This document shows, piece after piece, positions 1 to 8,023 of a DNA stretch of 64,000 bases (the stretch's first letter is position 1; each line of letters begins with the position of its first letter). This stretch comes from Gemmatimonadota bacterium. GTDB taxonomy: Bacteria; Gemmatimonadota; Gemmatimonadetes; Gemmatimonadales; Gemmatimonadaceae. The notes under the pieces were generated by a model. The model saw nothing but the letters and a program-made list of their open reading frames with translations. It did not search any database and had not been told where the DNA came from. The stretch is taken from the NCBI GenBank assembly GCA_020161135.1, contig JAIUOB010000004.1, forward strand, positions 62,001 to 126,000, given 5' to 3'. The position numbers and the translations under genes are program-made.

Positions 1-138
1 GGCATCACCGTGCTGGACGAGCCGGGCGCGACGATCTGCGTCGTGGCGGCGCCGAAGGTGCACGCTGACACGCCGGCCGCCGAGGGCGCGCCGGAGCCGG
101 AGCTCATCCGCAAGCCGAAGCCGGACGACGAGAAGTAA
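1..138 (+). CDS. rplY: 50S ribosomal protein L25/TL5/CTC, C-terminal fragment
   Basis: This is the last 45 codons of a gene that enters from the left edge and stops at TAA. The visible peptide begins GITVLDEPGATICVVAAP, which matches the end of the beta-rich CTC (general stress) domain of L25-family proteins that bind 5S rRNA. A charged, Pro/Ala/Glu-rich tail follows. The family assignment is supported by the next gene being pth, because rplY-pth is a common bacterial gene pair. The start and the N-terminal 5S-binding domain lie outside the window. Confidence 0.8.
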   Translation, partial: GITVLDEPGATICVVAAPKVHADTPAAEGAPEPELIRKPKPDDEK

Positions 139-228
139 GCGACTCGATCCATTCGCGGGGCGCGGAGTCCGCACAGCATGGTCACCCCACGCTGGCGCAT
201 TCCGCGCCCCGCGCGTCTTCCCCTGCAC

Positions 229-801
229 ATGAAAGTCATCGTCGGCCTCGGCAACCCGGGACGCGAGTACGAGGCCACGCGACACAACGTGGGGTGGTGG
301 CTCGTCGACCACCTGCACGCCGCGTGGCACTTCGACGGTTGGAAGAAGGACGGCGAGGCGCTCACGGCGAGTGGCATGGTGAGCGGCAAGAAGGTCAAGC
401 TGGTCAAGCCGCAAACCTACATGAACCTGAGCGGTGTCGTCCTGCGCCCCTACCTCAAGCGCGAGGGGTGGAGCGCCGCGCAGGATCTGCTGGTGGTGGT
501 GGACGAAGTCGCCGTACCCGCAGGCGAGTACCGGCTGCGGGCGGCCGGGAGCCCCGGCGGACACAACGGCCTCAAGAGCATCGAGGCGCATCTCAAGTCC
601 CCCACCTATCCGCGGCTCCGCATCGGCATCCGGCCTGTGGACGAACGGCGAACGGTGGGCGACCTGGCGGACTTCGTACTGCACACCATGCCGCGTGACG
701 AGCGCGCGTTGGTCGAGGCGCTCTGGCCTCGTCTCCGCGATGCGGTCGAGTTGTGGATCACCCAGGGCACCGAGAAGGCCGTCAGCACGATGGGACGCTG
801 A
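229..801 (+). CDS. pth: Peptidyl-tRNA hydrolase
   Basis: Pth cleaves the ester bond of peptidyl-tRNAs that drop off the ribosome and so recycles tRNA in the cytoplasm. The 190-residue product has the usual length of the family. The N-terminus MKVIVGLGNPGREYEATRHN carries the family signature with the catalytic His, KPQTYMNLSG follows, and a VVVDEVAVPAGEYRLR segment precedes GSPGGHNGLKS. I chose the ATG directly before KVIVGLGNPG. An in-frame ATG at 178 would add 17 residues (Pro/Arg-rich) that the family lacks. It follows rplY with a gap of about 90 bases. Confidence 0.95.
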   Translation: MKVIVGLGNPGREYEATRHNVGWWLVDHLHAAWHFDGWKKDGEALTASGMVSGKKVKLVKPQTYMNLSGVVLRPYLKREGWSAAQDLLVVVDEVAVPAGEYRLRAAGSPGGHNGLKSIEAHLKSPTYPRLRIGIRPVDERRTVGDLADFVLHTMPRDERALVEALWPRLRDAVELWITQGTEKAVSTMGR

Positions 802-872
802 GGCGCCCATCGGGGTATCGCTCGGCAGCCGGTCGAGCGGGTGGGCTCGTTCATCTCACAGCGGGAGAGGCG

Positions 873-2123
873 ATGTCGACGAAGCAACACGGCAGTTGGC
901 GCACATGGACGGTCACCGGCGTGCTCGCGCACGCGCTGCTCCTCGGCGCATGTGACGGTGCGACCGCAACGCCCGACGCCACCACGCCGCGCGCCCTCGG
1001 GGCGATCGATACGGTGTCGGTGCCCGCCGCCGACAGCAGCCACACGCCGTTTCTCGAGGTCGCCGCCGACGGCGCGCTGCTCCTGAGCTGGACCGAGCGT
1101 GATGCCAGCGGCTCGCATGTGCGCCTGGCCCGCTTTGCCGGTGGCCGGTGGGACAGCACACGCACCGTGGCGACCGGCCGACCGTTGTTCGACAACTGGG
1201 CCGACTTCCCCGCGGTGCTCGCGCTCGCCAACGGCGACCTCGTGGCCCACTGGCTCGAACGCGACGGCGCGGGCAAGTACGCGTATGGTGTGCGGGTCGT
1301 GCGCTCGCGCGACCAGGGGCGCACGTGGAGCGCACCGGTCACCCCGCACGCCGATGGACTCGCCGCCGAGCACGGCTTCGTGTCGCTGTGGGATGATGGT
1401 GACGGTGCCGTCGGCCTCACCTGGCTCGACGGGCGCAAGAGCGCGATGCCCGACAGCACGCGCGAAATGACGGTGCGTGCCGGACGCCTCGCGCCCGATG
1501 CGACGGCGGCCGACGAGACGGTGCTCGATGCCCGCACGTGCGACTGCTGCCAGACCGGCACCGCCCTCGCACGCAGCGGACGCATCGTGGTGTACCGCGA
1601 TCGCTCACCCGACGAGATTCGCGACATCGCCATCGTCCGACGCGACAGCAGCGGATGGAGCGCGCCGCAGCGCGTGCACGCCGACGAGTGGCACATGACC
1701 GGTTGCCCGGTGAACGGACCGCAGGTGGTCGCGGCCGGCGATACGGTGACCGTGGCCTGGTTCACCGGAGCGCGTGACACCGCCAAGGTGCTGGTCGCCA
1801 CCTCCACCGACGGCGGCCGGTCGTTCGGCGCGCCCGTGCGCGTCGACGAGGGCGCACCCGTGGGGCGCATCGCGCTCGCACTGGACGCGGCCCACGTGCC
1901 GCTCGTCGTGTGGCTCGAGCAGCGCACGCCGACCGATGCCGCGGTGCTGGTGCGTCGTGTGCACGACGGTCGGCTCGGCCCCGTCGCCAGCGTGGGCGGT
2001 ACCAGCGGCGCGCGCGCGAGCGGGTTCCCGCGCGTGGCCCGCATGGGCAACCATCTCTACCTCGCCTTCACCGGTGTGCAGCCCGTGCAACGCGTGCGGC
2101 TCACCCGTGTCCAGCTCGATTGA
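873..2123 (+). CDS. Sialidase/BNR-repeat-like lipoprotein
   Basis: The 416-residue product starts with a signal peptide ending in a lipobox (LLLGAC, then D), so it is probably an exported lipoprotein. The body reads as a six-bladed BNR/sialidase-like propeller: repeated segments of the type GRTWSAPV and GGRSFGAPVRV resemble Asp-box blades. A Cys-rich stretch (DARTCDCCQTG) lies near residue 220. No sialidase catalytic set could be confirmed, so the substrate is unknown and this may be a structural propeller. The start is set by a purine-rich ribosome-binding site (GGGAGAGG) just upstream of ATG 873. It sits 71 bases after pth. Confidence 0.7.
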   Translation: MSTKQHGSWRTWTVTGVLAHALLLGACDGATATPDATTPRALGAIDTVSVPAADSSHTPFLEVAADGALLLSWTERDASGSHVRLARFAGGRWDSTRTVATGRPLFDNWADFPAVLALANGDLVAHWLERDGAGKYAYGVRVVRSRDQGRTWSAPVTPHADGLAAEHGFVSLWDDGDGAVGLTWLDGRKSAMPDSTREMTVRAGRLAPDATAADETVLDARTCDCCQTGTALARSGRIVVYRDRSPDEIRDIAIVRRDSSGWSAPQRVHADEWHMTGCPVNGPQVVAAGDTVTVAWFTGARDTAKVLVATSTDGGRSFGAPVRVDEGAPVGRIALALDAAHVPLVVWLEQRTPTDAAVLVRRVHDGRLGPVASVGGTSGARASGFPRVARMGNHLYLAFTGVQPVQRVRLTRVQLD

Positions 2124-2126
2124 TCG

Positions 2127-3917
2127 ATGTCCTCCTCGCACTCACCAACCATGACCTTCCCGGTTCTTTCGCGTGCGGTTGCCGCGCCGACGCTGTCCTT
2201 GGCTACGATCGTCCTCCTCGGGGCATGTGCGTCGAGTGGCAGCAGCGCTGGCGCCGCCGCGGGCGGCGCGCCCGCCGCGTCCGCATTCACGCTGCCCGTG
2301 AGCGGCGCCCTGCCGCTCAAGTACACGCCGCGCCCCACCAGTGCCGCGATCTCCGCCGGCGACCTGATGTCGCGCCTCTATGCGTTCTCCGATGACTCGC
2401 TCATGGGACGCGACGCGGGCACCGAGGGGAGCTTCAAGGCGACCGCCATGCTCGCGGCGGAGGCGCAGCGCCTGGGGCTGCAGCCGGCCGGCGAGAACGG
2501 CACCTACTTCCAGGTGCTGCCGCTCAAGACCAAGCGCATTGACACGGCGTCGTTCCTGCGCGCGGGGAGCACGACGCTCAAGCTGCGCAGCGAATGGGGC
2601 TTCTCCGGCGCGTCGCCGATGTCGCTGCAGGGTGCGCCGCTCATTTTCGCCGGTGAGCTCGGCAAGGCGTCGCTGCCGGCCGACCAGGTGGCGGGGAAGG
2701 TGGTGGCGTTCACCATGCCGCTGTCACAGGAAGGCGTGCAACTCGTGGTCGGCTCGAAGAAGTTCCTGCCGGCGGGCGCGCGGGGCATTCTCGTGATCCT
2801 TCCCGGCAACGGTGGCGGCATCATCGGCTACCTCATGCAGAACGGCCCCTTCGTGGACGATCCGGCGGCGGCGACCGAGTCCCGCGTGCTGGTGCTGGGC
2901 ACCGCCACGCAGGCGCTGTTCGGCAAGCCGGTGGGGGAATTGACGCCCGGCGCGATGGGTACGCCCATCGACGTCGAGGCCAAGGTGAGCGCGGCGCCGT
3001 CGCCGTTCGCCGCGCGCAACGTGGTCGCCATCCTTCCCGGGAGCGATCCGGTGCTCAAGCACACGTATGTGGCCGTCGGCGCACACAGCGACCACGTGGG
3101 CATGGTGCGCCGCGCTGCCGACCACGACTCGATCCTCATCTTCAATCGCATCGTGCGCCCGGGCGGTGCGGAAGACAGTGACAAGTTCGGCACGCCGGAG
3201 CAGTTCACGCGCATCAACCAGGAGCTCGCCGCGCTGCGTGCCACGCGACCGTCGCGCCCGGACTCGATCTTCAACGGCGCCGACGACGACGGCTCGGGCT
3301 CGGTGAGCGTGCAGGAGATCGCCGAGTACATGGCGTCGCTCAAGACCAAGCCCAAGCGCTCGACGCTGTTCGTCTGGCACGTGGGCGAGGAGAAGGGGCT
3401 GTGGGGCTCGGCCTACTTCACGGAGCATCCGACCGTACCGCGCGACTCAATCGTCGCGCAGCTCAACATCGACATGGTCGGACGCGGTGCCGCGACGGAC
3501 GAGACGGGCAAGAGCAAGGACGGCAAGCCGCTGTATGGTGGCCCGAACTATGTGCAGCTCGTCGGCTCGCGGCGCCTTTCGACCGAGCTGGGTGACCTGG
3601 TCGAGCAGGTGAACACCGCCAAGGGACACGGCATGACGTTCGACTATGGCATGGATGCCAACGGGCACCCGATGAACATCTACTGCCGTTCCGACCACTA
3701 CGAGTATGCCAAGTGGAACATCCCGGTGACGTTCTTCACCACCGGTGGCCACTCGGCGTACCACCAGCTCACCGACGAAGCGCAGTACATCGACTATCCG
3801 CACATGACCAAGGTCGCGCGGCTGATCGCCGACATCGCCGTGGAGCTGGGGAACCGCACGACGCGCGTGAAGGTGGACGGCGCGCGGATGGATCCGCGGG
3901 GGGAATGCAAGCAGTAG
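2127..3917 (+). CDS. M28-family zinc aminopeptidase-like lipoprotein
   Basis: This is an exported peptidase of family M28 (596 residues). The N-terminus has a signal peptide with lipobox (VLLGAC, then A). A PA-like insert domain occupies roughly residues 130 to 280. The dizinc site is readable: GAHSDHVG near residue 320 (His/Asp ligands), NGADDDGSGS near 383 (bridging Asp), HVGEEKGLWGS near 417 (catalytic Glu and Glu ligand), NIDMVGR (Asp ligand) and GGHSAYHQLTDE (last His). It follows the sialidase-like gene by three bases, so the two are probably co-transcribed. An alternative start is ATG 2151, which gives a shorter n-region. Neither start has a clear ribosome-binding site. Confidence 0.88.
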   Translation: MSSSHSPTMTFPVLSRAVAAPTLSLATIVLLGACASSGSSAGAAAGGAPAASAFTLPVSGALPLKYTPRPTSAAISAGDLMSRLYAFSDDSLMGRDAGTEGSFKATAMLAAEAQRLGLQPAGENGTYFQVLPLKTKRIDTASFLRAGSTTLKLRSEWGFSGASPMSLQGAPLIFAGELGKASLPADQVAGKVVAFTMPLSQEGVQLVVGSKKFLPAGARGILVILPGNGGGIIGYLMQNGPFVDDPAAATESRVLVLGTATQALFGKPVGELTPGAMGTPIDVEAKVSAAPSPFAARNVVAILPGSDPVLKHTYVAVGAHSDHVGMVRRAADHDSILIFNRIVRPGGAEDSDKFGTPEQFTRINQELAALRATRPSRPDSIFNGADDDGSGSVSVQEIAEYMASLKTKPKRSTLFVWHVGEEKGLWGSAYFTEHPTVPRDSIVAQLNIDMVGRGAATDETGKSKDGKPLYGGPNYVQLVGSRRLSTELGDLVEQVNTAKGHGMTFDYGMDANGHPMNIYCRSDHYEYAKWNIPVTFFTTGGHSAYHQLTDEAQYIDYPHMTKVARLIADIAVELGNRTTRVKVDGARMDPRGECKQ

Positions 3918-3936
3918 ATCAACCGGCTACACCACA

Positions 3937-3985
3937 CCCGAACCCGCCACCGCTCACTGATCAGTTCGTGGGTGGTGGGTTCGGG
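3937..3985. repeat. Structured palindromic repeat, left copy (REP-like)
   Basis: Arms CCCGAACCCGCCACCG and GGGTGGTGGGTTCGGG can pair with one mismatch plus the terminal position, around a 17-base loop. The loop holds CACTGATCAGTTC, whose centre ACTGATCAGT is a perfect 10-base palindrome. The stop codon and last seven codons of the four-helix-bundle gene lie inside the element. A second copy with the same layout occurs at 4464 to 4508. Confidence 0.75.
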
Positions 3986-4362
3986 TTTCGCGTTCGTGGG
4001 TACGCCGATGCCTCGAGGACGCGCTTACGCAGCGCGATCAGCCGTCGGCGAATGCGGACGACGTCTTCCTGCAGGCGAATGGAGTCGTCTCCATCGAGGA
4101 GGCGCAGGCGCGCTGCGAGATCCAAGTGGCTCTCAGTCTCCGAGGCTGAGCCAATGGCCATCTGCAGGTAGCGCGCGAACTGCACGGCGCCACCCGCGCT
4201 TGCGCCTTCGGCAATGTTTGCGCCGATGGATTGCGCGGAACTGCGCATCTGGGCGCGAAGACCGGCGCTGTCAGGCCCGGTGAGCCTGCGTGTCGCACCG
4301 TGTACCGCCACGGCCAGCAATTGCGCGGCCTGCCAGACGTCGAGTCGTCGAAAATCCTGCAC
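3961..4362 (-). CDS. Four-helix-bundle protein (S23/IVP, TIGR02436-like)
   Basis: The product (133 residues from the GTG start) begins [20 protein letters not shown] and continues with [15 protein letters not shown]. These are the two hallmarks of the small four-helix-bundle family first seen in 23S rRNA intervening sequences and related to the Avd accessory protein of diversity-generating retroelements. Stand-alone members have no settled function. The GTG was chosen because family members start at this QDF..L.VW segment. An upstream start would read through the repeat at the 5' side. It is antisense to its neighbours and lies between an M28 peptidase and ychF. The last residues ([10 protein letters not shown]) are encoded by the flanking palindromic repeat, so the C-terminus looks like repeat-derived sequence. 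No reverse transcriptase or rRNA is nearby. Confidence 0.85.
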   Translation of the reverse strand: MQDFRRLDVWQAAQLLAVAVHGATRRLTGPDSAGLRAQMRSSAQSIGANIAEGASAGGAVQFARYLQMAIGSASETESHLDLAARLRLLDGDDSIRLQEDVVRIRRRLIALRKRVLEASAYPRTRNPNPPPTN

Positions 4363-4433
4363 CCCAGCATTGTAGCCGACGCGCCGGCCGGGACCGCCAT
4401 CATTCCTCTGCACCCCCACTACATTTCGCCGCA

Positions 4434-4464
4434 TCGGGTATCTCACCCGACACCCCATACCCGA
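4434..4464. repeat. Perfect 8-bp inverted repeat beside the four-helix-bundle gene
   Basis: TCGGGTAT and ATACCCGA form a perfect stem over a 15-base loop (CTCACCCGACACCCC). It lies on the 5' side of the four-helix-bundle gene and touches the right copy of the palindromic repeat. Its role is unknown. It could be part of the same repeat family or a regulatory hairpin. Confidence 0.5.
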
Positions 4465-4508
4465 ACCCAAGACCCACCACTGATCGGTTCACGGTCAGCC
4501 CTTGGGTT
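4464..4508. repeat. Structured palindromic repeat, right copy (REP-like)
   Basis: Arms AACCCAAG and CTTGGGTT pair perfectly around a 29-base loop. The loop contains CACTGATCGGTTC, which matches the loop of the left copy at 12 of 13 positions. The sequence just before the left arm (CCCG, from 4460) also matches the left copy. Copies are in the same orientation, so they form imperfect direct repeats of about 40 bases around the four-helix-bundle gene. Confidence 0.7.
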
Positions 4509-4524
4509 GCCTCAACAAGCGTCC

Positions 4525-5625
4525 ATGCTCCGTCTCGGTATCGTCGGCCTCCCCAACGTCGGCAAGTCCACGTTGTTCAACGCACTCACCGCCGCCAAGG
4601 CGGAGGCAGCGAACTATCCGTTCTGCACCGTCGAGCCGAACGTCGGCATGGTCGAGGTGCCCGATCCGCGCCTCGACAAGCTGGCCGAGGTGGTGCAGCC
4701 GAAGCGCACGGTGCCGGCGGCGGTGCAGTTCGTCGACATCGCCGGGCTCGTGAAGGGCGCGTCGCAGGGCGAAGGGCTGGGCAACAAGTTCCTGCAGAAC
4801 ATCCGCGAGACCGACGCGATCGTGCACGTCATCCGCTGCTTCGCCGATGACGACGTGACGCACGTGATGGGGCAGCCCGACCCGGCGCGCGACAAGGAGA
4901 TCATCGAGCTCGAGCTGGCGCTGTCGGACCTGGCGCAGGTCGAGAAGCGCCTCGACAAGGCGCGCCGCGCGGCCAAGGCTGCCGACAAGGAGGCACAGGC
5001 GGAGCTGCCGGCGCTCGAAGCCGCCAACGCCGCGTTGTCCGAGGGGAAGCCGCTGTGGCGCGCCGGACTCGACGCCGACCAGCTCGCAAAGCTCGCCGGG
5101 CTGCAGCTCCTCACCGCCAAGCCGGTGCTCTACGCGGCCAACGTGGTCGATGCGGAGCTCTCGGGCGAGGAGGGGCCGTACGTGAAGGCGCTGCGCGAGG
5201 CGGTGGCCGCAAGCGGCGAGCATGCGCAGATCGTCCCCTTCTCGGCCAAGATCGAGGCGGAGCTGGCCGAGCTGCCGCCCGAGGAGCGCAGCGAGTTCCT
5301 GTCGTCGCTCGGCATCGAGAGTGCGGGGCTCGACCGGCTGATTCGCGCCGGCTATGCCCTCCTCGGCCTCGAGACGTACTTCACCGCGGGCGAGCAGGAA
5401 GTGCGGGCCTGGACGATCCATCACGGCGACACGGCCCCGGTGGCCGCCGGCGTGATCCACACCGACTTCGAGAAGGGCTTCATCCGGGCCGAGACGGTGT
5501 CGTACGACGATTTCGTGACGATGGGCGGCTGGAAGGGCGCGCGGGAAAAGGGTGCGGTGCGCTCGGAGGGGAAGGAGTACGTGGTGCGGGATGGCGATGT
5601 GTTGTTGTTCCGTTTCAACGTCTGA
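4525..5625 (+). CDS. ychF: Redox-regulated ATPase YchF (OLA1 family GTPase)
   Basis: YchF is a universally conserved P-loop NTPase of the Obg-like class that prefers ATP and associates with ribosomes. The 366-residue product has the standard length. It shows G1 [14 protein letters not shown] directly after the N-terminus MLRLGIV, a G2-like [13 protein letters not shown]3 [10 protein letters not shown] and a C-terminal TGS domain ([11 protein letters not shown]...). Family members keep the atypical G4 region that gives ATP specificity. ATG 4525 is preceded by no strong ribosome-binding site, but it starts exactly at the family N-terminus. The promoter must lie in or beside the repeat-rich stretch upstream. 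Confidence 0.96.
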   Translation: MLRLGIVGLPNVGKSTLFNALTAAKAEAANYPFCTVEPNVGMVEVPDPRLDKLAEVVQPKRTVPAAVQFVDIAGLVKGASQGEGLGNKFLQNIRETDAIVHVIRCFADDDVTHVMGQPDPARDKEIIELELALSDLAQVEKRLDKARRAAKAADKEAQAELPALEAANAALSEGKPLWRAGLDADQLAKLAGLQLLTAKPVLYAANVVDAELSGEEGPYVKALREAVAASGEHAQIVPFSAKIEAELAELPPEERSEFLSSLGIESAGLDRLIRAGYALLGLETYFTAGEQEVRAWTIHHGDTAPVAAGVIHTDFEKGFIRAETVSYDDFVTMGGWKGAREKGAVRSEGKEYVVRDGDVLLFRFNV

Positions 5626-5671
5626 CCGTGCAGGCGCGACCTTTTCGGACCCTCGGGTGTACGCTCCGACC

Positions 5672-6526
5672 ATGCGGCGATTCCTGACCTCCACGCGCCC
5701 GGCCACCGACCGCCGAGCCCCCGCCGCAGTCGCCACCCTGCTGGCCGTTGGCGGATTGTCCCTGTTGGCCTTGGCCCCGCTGGTCACGCGCGCGCAGGCG
5801 CAGCCCGGGGGCGTCACGCCCCCGTCCGTGCAGGGTGATGCGGCCGCGCGGCTGCCGGCGAATGCCGCGGTGGTGCCGTTCACGGTGGGGGAGCGCCTCG
5901 AGTACGACGTGCGCTTCGGGTCGGTCAAGGTGGGGAGCGGCAGCATGGAGGTGAAGGAGATCACCGAGGTGCGCGGCAAGACCACCTGGCACACGACCTT
6001 CCGCATCACCGGCGGCATCCCGCTCTACCGCGTGAACGACCTGTACGAGTCGTGGTTCGACGTGGTCACGCTCAATTCCCTGCGTTACCACCAGGACGTC
6101 GACGAGGGGAGCTACGAGCGCACGCGCCGCTACGAGATCTTCCCCGAACGCGGCATGCTGAAGGAGAACGATCGCGACGAGGAGCCGACGGTCGCGAACC
6201 CGCTCGACGAGGGGTCGTTCCTGTACTTCGTGCGCACGCTGCCGCTCGAGGTGGGCGCGACCTACGAGTACGCGCGCTACTTCAAGGCGCAGGGCAATCC
6301 GGTGCGCATCCGTGTGCTGCGCAAGGAGACCATCACCACGCCGGCGGGGACGTTCAACACCGTCGTGCTGCAGCCGACGTTCCAGAGCAAGGGGATCTTC
6401 AGCCAGAACGGCAAGGCCGAGGTGTGGATCACCGACGACGCGCGGCGCATGATGGTGCAGATGAAGTCGAAGCTGAGCATCGGCTCGCTCAACCTGTTCC
6501 TGCGCAAGGCTACGGGAACAAGGTAG
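5672..6526 (+). CDS. DUF3108 domain-containing exported protein
   Basis: The product (284 residues) has an Arg-rich N-terminus followed by a hydrophobic segment and an AQA-type signal cleavage site near residue 45. The mature part starts with a Gly/Pro/Ala stretch, then VGERLEYDVRFGSVKVGSGSM. This is characteristic of DUF3108, a periplasmic beta-rich domain of unknown function. The end of the gene overlaps the convergent yedK gene by 17 bases. I cannot assign a substrate or partner. It starts 46 bases after ychF and may share its transcript. Confidence 0.8.
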   Translation: MRRFLTSTRPATDRRAPAAVATLLAVGGLSLLALAPLVTRAQAQPGGVTPPSVQGDAAARLPANAAVVPFTVGERLEYDVRFGSVKVGSGSMEVKEITEVRGKTTWHTTFRITGGIPLYRVNDLYESWFDVVTLNSLRYHQDVDEGSYERTRRYEIFPERGMLKENDRDEEPTVANPLDEGSFLYFVRTLPLEVGATYEYARYFKAQGNPVRIRVLRKETITTPAGTFNTVVLQPTFQSKGIFSQNGKAEVWITDDARRMMVQMKSKLSIGSLNLFLRKATGTR

Positions 6527-7253
6527 GCTGCACGTCCGGCGGCGTGTCACCGGTGTCGTCACCCGGTCGCGCCGCACGAGGCGTAACCGGCTCGAGCAAC
6601 TGCGGGTCGTCGAACGACGGCATGTTCACCCGCGTGCTCACCGGCCAGGTGACCAGCGCGTCTGTCCACGGCGTGAGCAGCGCCTGCGCCTCCTCGCCGG
6701 GCGTGTCCGGGTCGAGCCAGCGGGCGTAGTCACGCTCGTGCACGATCACGGGCATGCGATCGTGAATGACCTGCATGGCCTCGTTGGCGTCGGTGGTGAT
6801 GACGCAGCAGGTGACGAGCGGCTCGGCGTCCGGCTGCGTCTTGGGGCGCCACCGTTCCCAGAGTGCGGCCATGGCGAAGGGGGCGTCCCCCGGAAGGCGG
6901 ACGCACCAGGGCTGCTTGCTCTTGCGCCCCGGGACGACCTGCCATTCGTAGTAGAGGTCGGCCAGCATGAGACCGCGCCGCTTCTGGAAGGGCTGCCGGA
7001 ACGACGGCTTGGTGGCGACCGACTCGGCCCGCGCATTGGCGAGGCGGTTGCCGATGGCCGGGTCATCGGCCCAGAACGGGACCAGTCCCCAGCGGGCCGC
7101 CCGGAGGTGCCGACCATCCCGCTCCTCGGTGAGGAGGGGCACGGCGCTGGACGGCGCGATGTTGAAGCGGGCCTCGAGGTAATCCGGGAGGGTCACCCCG
7201 AGGGGGAGCGCCGTGAGGCGGGCGGGATTGGCGATGCCGTAGCGGCCGCACAT
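6510..7253 (-). CDS. yedK: SRAP-domain abasic-site processing protein (YedK/HMCES)
   Basis: SRAP proteins form a covalent thiazolidine link between their N-terminal cysteine and abasic sites in single-stranded DNA, shielding them from breakage. The 247-residue product starts MCGRYG, so Cys2 is exposed after Met removal. Other conserved parts are ARWGLVPFWA, NARAESVATKPSFR with the active-site Asn and Glu, RGLMLADLYYEW and CCVITTDANEAMQVIHDRMPVI with the conserved His. The start is fixed by the need for Cys2. A longer frame upstream is not family-like. It is divergent from rpsF and convergent with the DUF3108 gene. Confidence 0.93.
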   Translation of the reverse strand: MCGRYGIANPARLTALPLGVTLPDYLEARFNIAPSSAVPLLTEERDGRHLRAARWGLVPFWADDPAIGNRLANARAESVATKPSFRQPFQKRRGLMLADLYYEWQVVPGRKSKQPWCVRLPGDAPFAMAALWERWRPKTQPDAEPLVTCCVITTDANEAMQVIHDRMPVIVHERDYARWLDPDTPGEEAQALLTPWTDALVTWPVSTRVNMPSFDDPQLLEPVTPRAARPGDDTGDTPPDVQPTLFP

Positions 7254-7342
7254 GTCCGGTCGGGGTGAGGGACGTCGGAGGTGATGGGCGGAGTTGCCCA
7301 CCGCCCCCTGCTCCACTAGGCTTCAGGGCTCAACTGCAACAA

Positions 7343-7394
7343 CCCTCCGCCTCGTGGATCGGCACCATGGGGTGGCACTCAGACCATAGGGAGG
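7343..7394 (+). promoter_or_regulatory. Candidate rpsF leader hairpin sequestering the ribosome-binding site
   Basis: CCCTCC at the left end is a perfect complement of GGGAGG, the ribosome-binding site of rpsF at the right end. Between them is a small CACC/GGTG stem. This could allow feedback by an S6:S18 complex, which is known to bind rpsF leaders in many bacteria through a CCG-containing element. A CCG follows the left arm here. Only the pairing is seen; the protein binding is inference. Confidence 0.4.
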
Positions 7395-7403
7395 TCTTGC
7401 CGC

Positions 7404-7796
7404 ATGGCCAAGCTCAAGATCCGTCGCGCTCCGACGCGCCGGTATGAGGCCGTGTACATCTTCGACAGCGCGCTCGAAGACACGGTCATCGCAGAAAAGT
7501 TGGAGAAGCTGCAGGCGCTGCTCAACCTCGCCGACCCGGCGGAGATGGAGCATTGGGGTCGTCGTCAGCTGGCGTACAAGATCGGCCGCCACGAGGCCGG
7601 CTACTACGTCATCAGCCACTTCACCACCGTGCCGGCCGTGCTGCCGGAGTTCGAGCGCGCGCTCAAGCTCGACGAGGGTGTGGTGCGCTACCTGGTGACG
7701 CTGTACGAGCATGAGCTGGGTGCGCCCAAGCTCAGCGACGAGGAGCTCGCGGCGCGCCGTCGCGCGAGCGATGACGACGACGACGACGAGGAGTAA
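7404..7796 (+). CDS. rpsF: 30S ribosomal protein S6
   Basis: S6 binds S18 and the central domain of 16S rRNA. The 130-residue product has the RRM-like fold sequence of the family: YEAVYIFDSALEDTVI..., HWGRRQLAYKIGRHEAGYYVISHF and VVRYLVTLYE. The C-terminus is a very acidic tail (a run of Asp and Glu), as in several S6 proteins that can be glutamylated. A GGGAGG ribosome-binding site lies nine bases before the ATG and can pair with an upstream CCCTCC. It is the first gene of the rpsF-rpsR-DUF2232-rplI cluster. Confidence 0.97.
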   Translation: MAKLKIRRAPTRRYEAVYIFDSALEDTVIAEKLEKLQALLNLADPAEMEHWGRRQLAYKIGRHEAGYYVISHFTTVPAVLPEFERALKLDEGVVRYLVTLYEHELGAPKLSDEELAARRRASDDDDDDEE

Positions 7797-7799
7797 GCC

Positions 7800-8021
7800 A
7801 TGCGCCGCCAGAAGAAGCCCTGCCCGATCACGGAAGCGGGCATTCGCTATGTGGATTACAAGGACGACCGCCTGCTCGCCCGCTTCATCACGGACTACGG
7901 CAAGATCCTGCCGAGCCGGCTGAGCGGCGTCGACGCGCGCCATCAGCGCCAGCTGTCGAAGGCCGTGAAGAAGGCGCGCTATCTCGCGCTGCTCCCGTAC
8001 GTGAAGGGGCAGACGGGCTGA
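7800..8021 (+). CDS. rpsR: 30S ribosomal protein S18
   Basis: The 73-residue product has the family core: [35 protein letters not shown] and [21 protein letters not shown]. It forms a heterodimer with S6 on the platform of the small subunit. The gene starts three bases after the rpsF stop and is followed two bases later by the DUF2232-like gene, which indicates one transcript and coupled translation. Confidence 0.97.
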   Translation: MRRQKKPCPITEAGIRYVDYKDDRLLARFITDYGKILPSRLSGVDARHQRQLSKAVKKARYLALLPYVKGQTG

Positions 8022-8023
8022 TC

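Noticed and set aside
3961..4362. Avd accessory gene of a diversity-generating retroelement
   Set aside because: No reverse transcriptase, template repeat or variable repeat was seen nearby.
3937..4508. 23S rRNA intervening sequence
   Set aside because: The protein family fits, but no rRNA sequence flanks the element.
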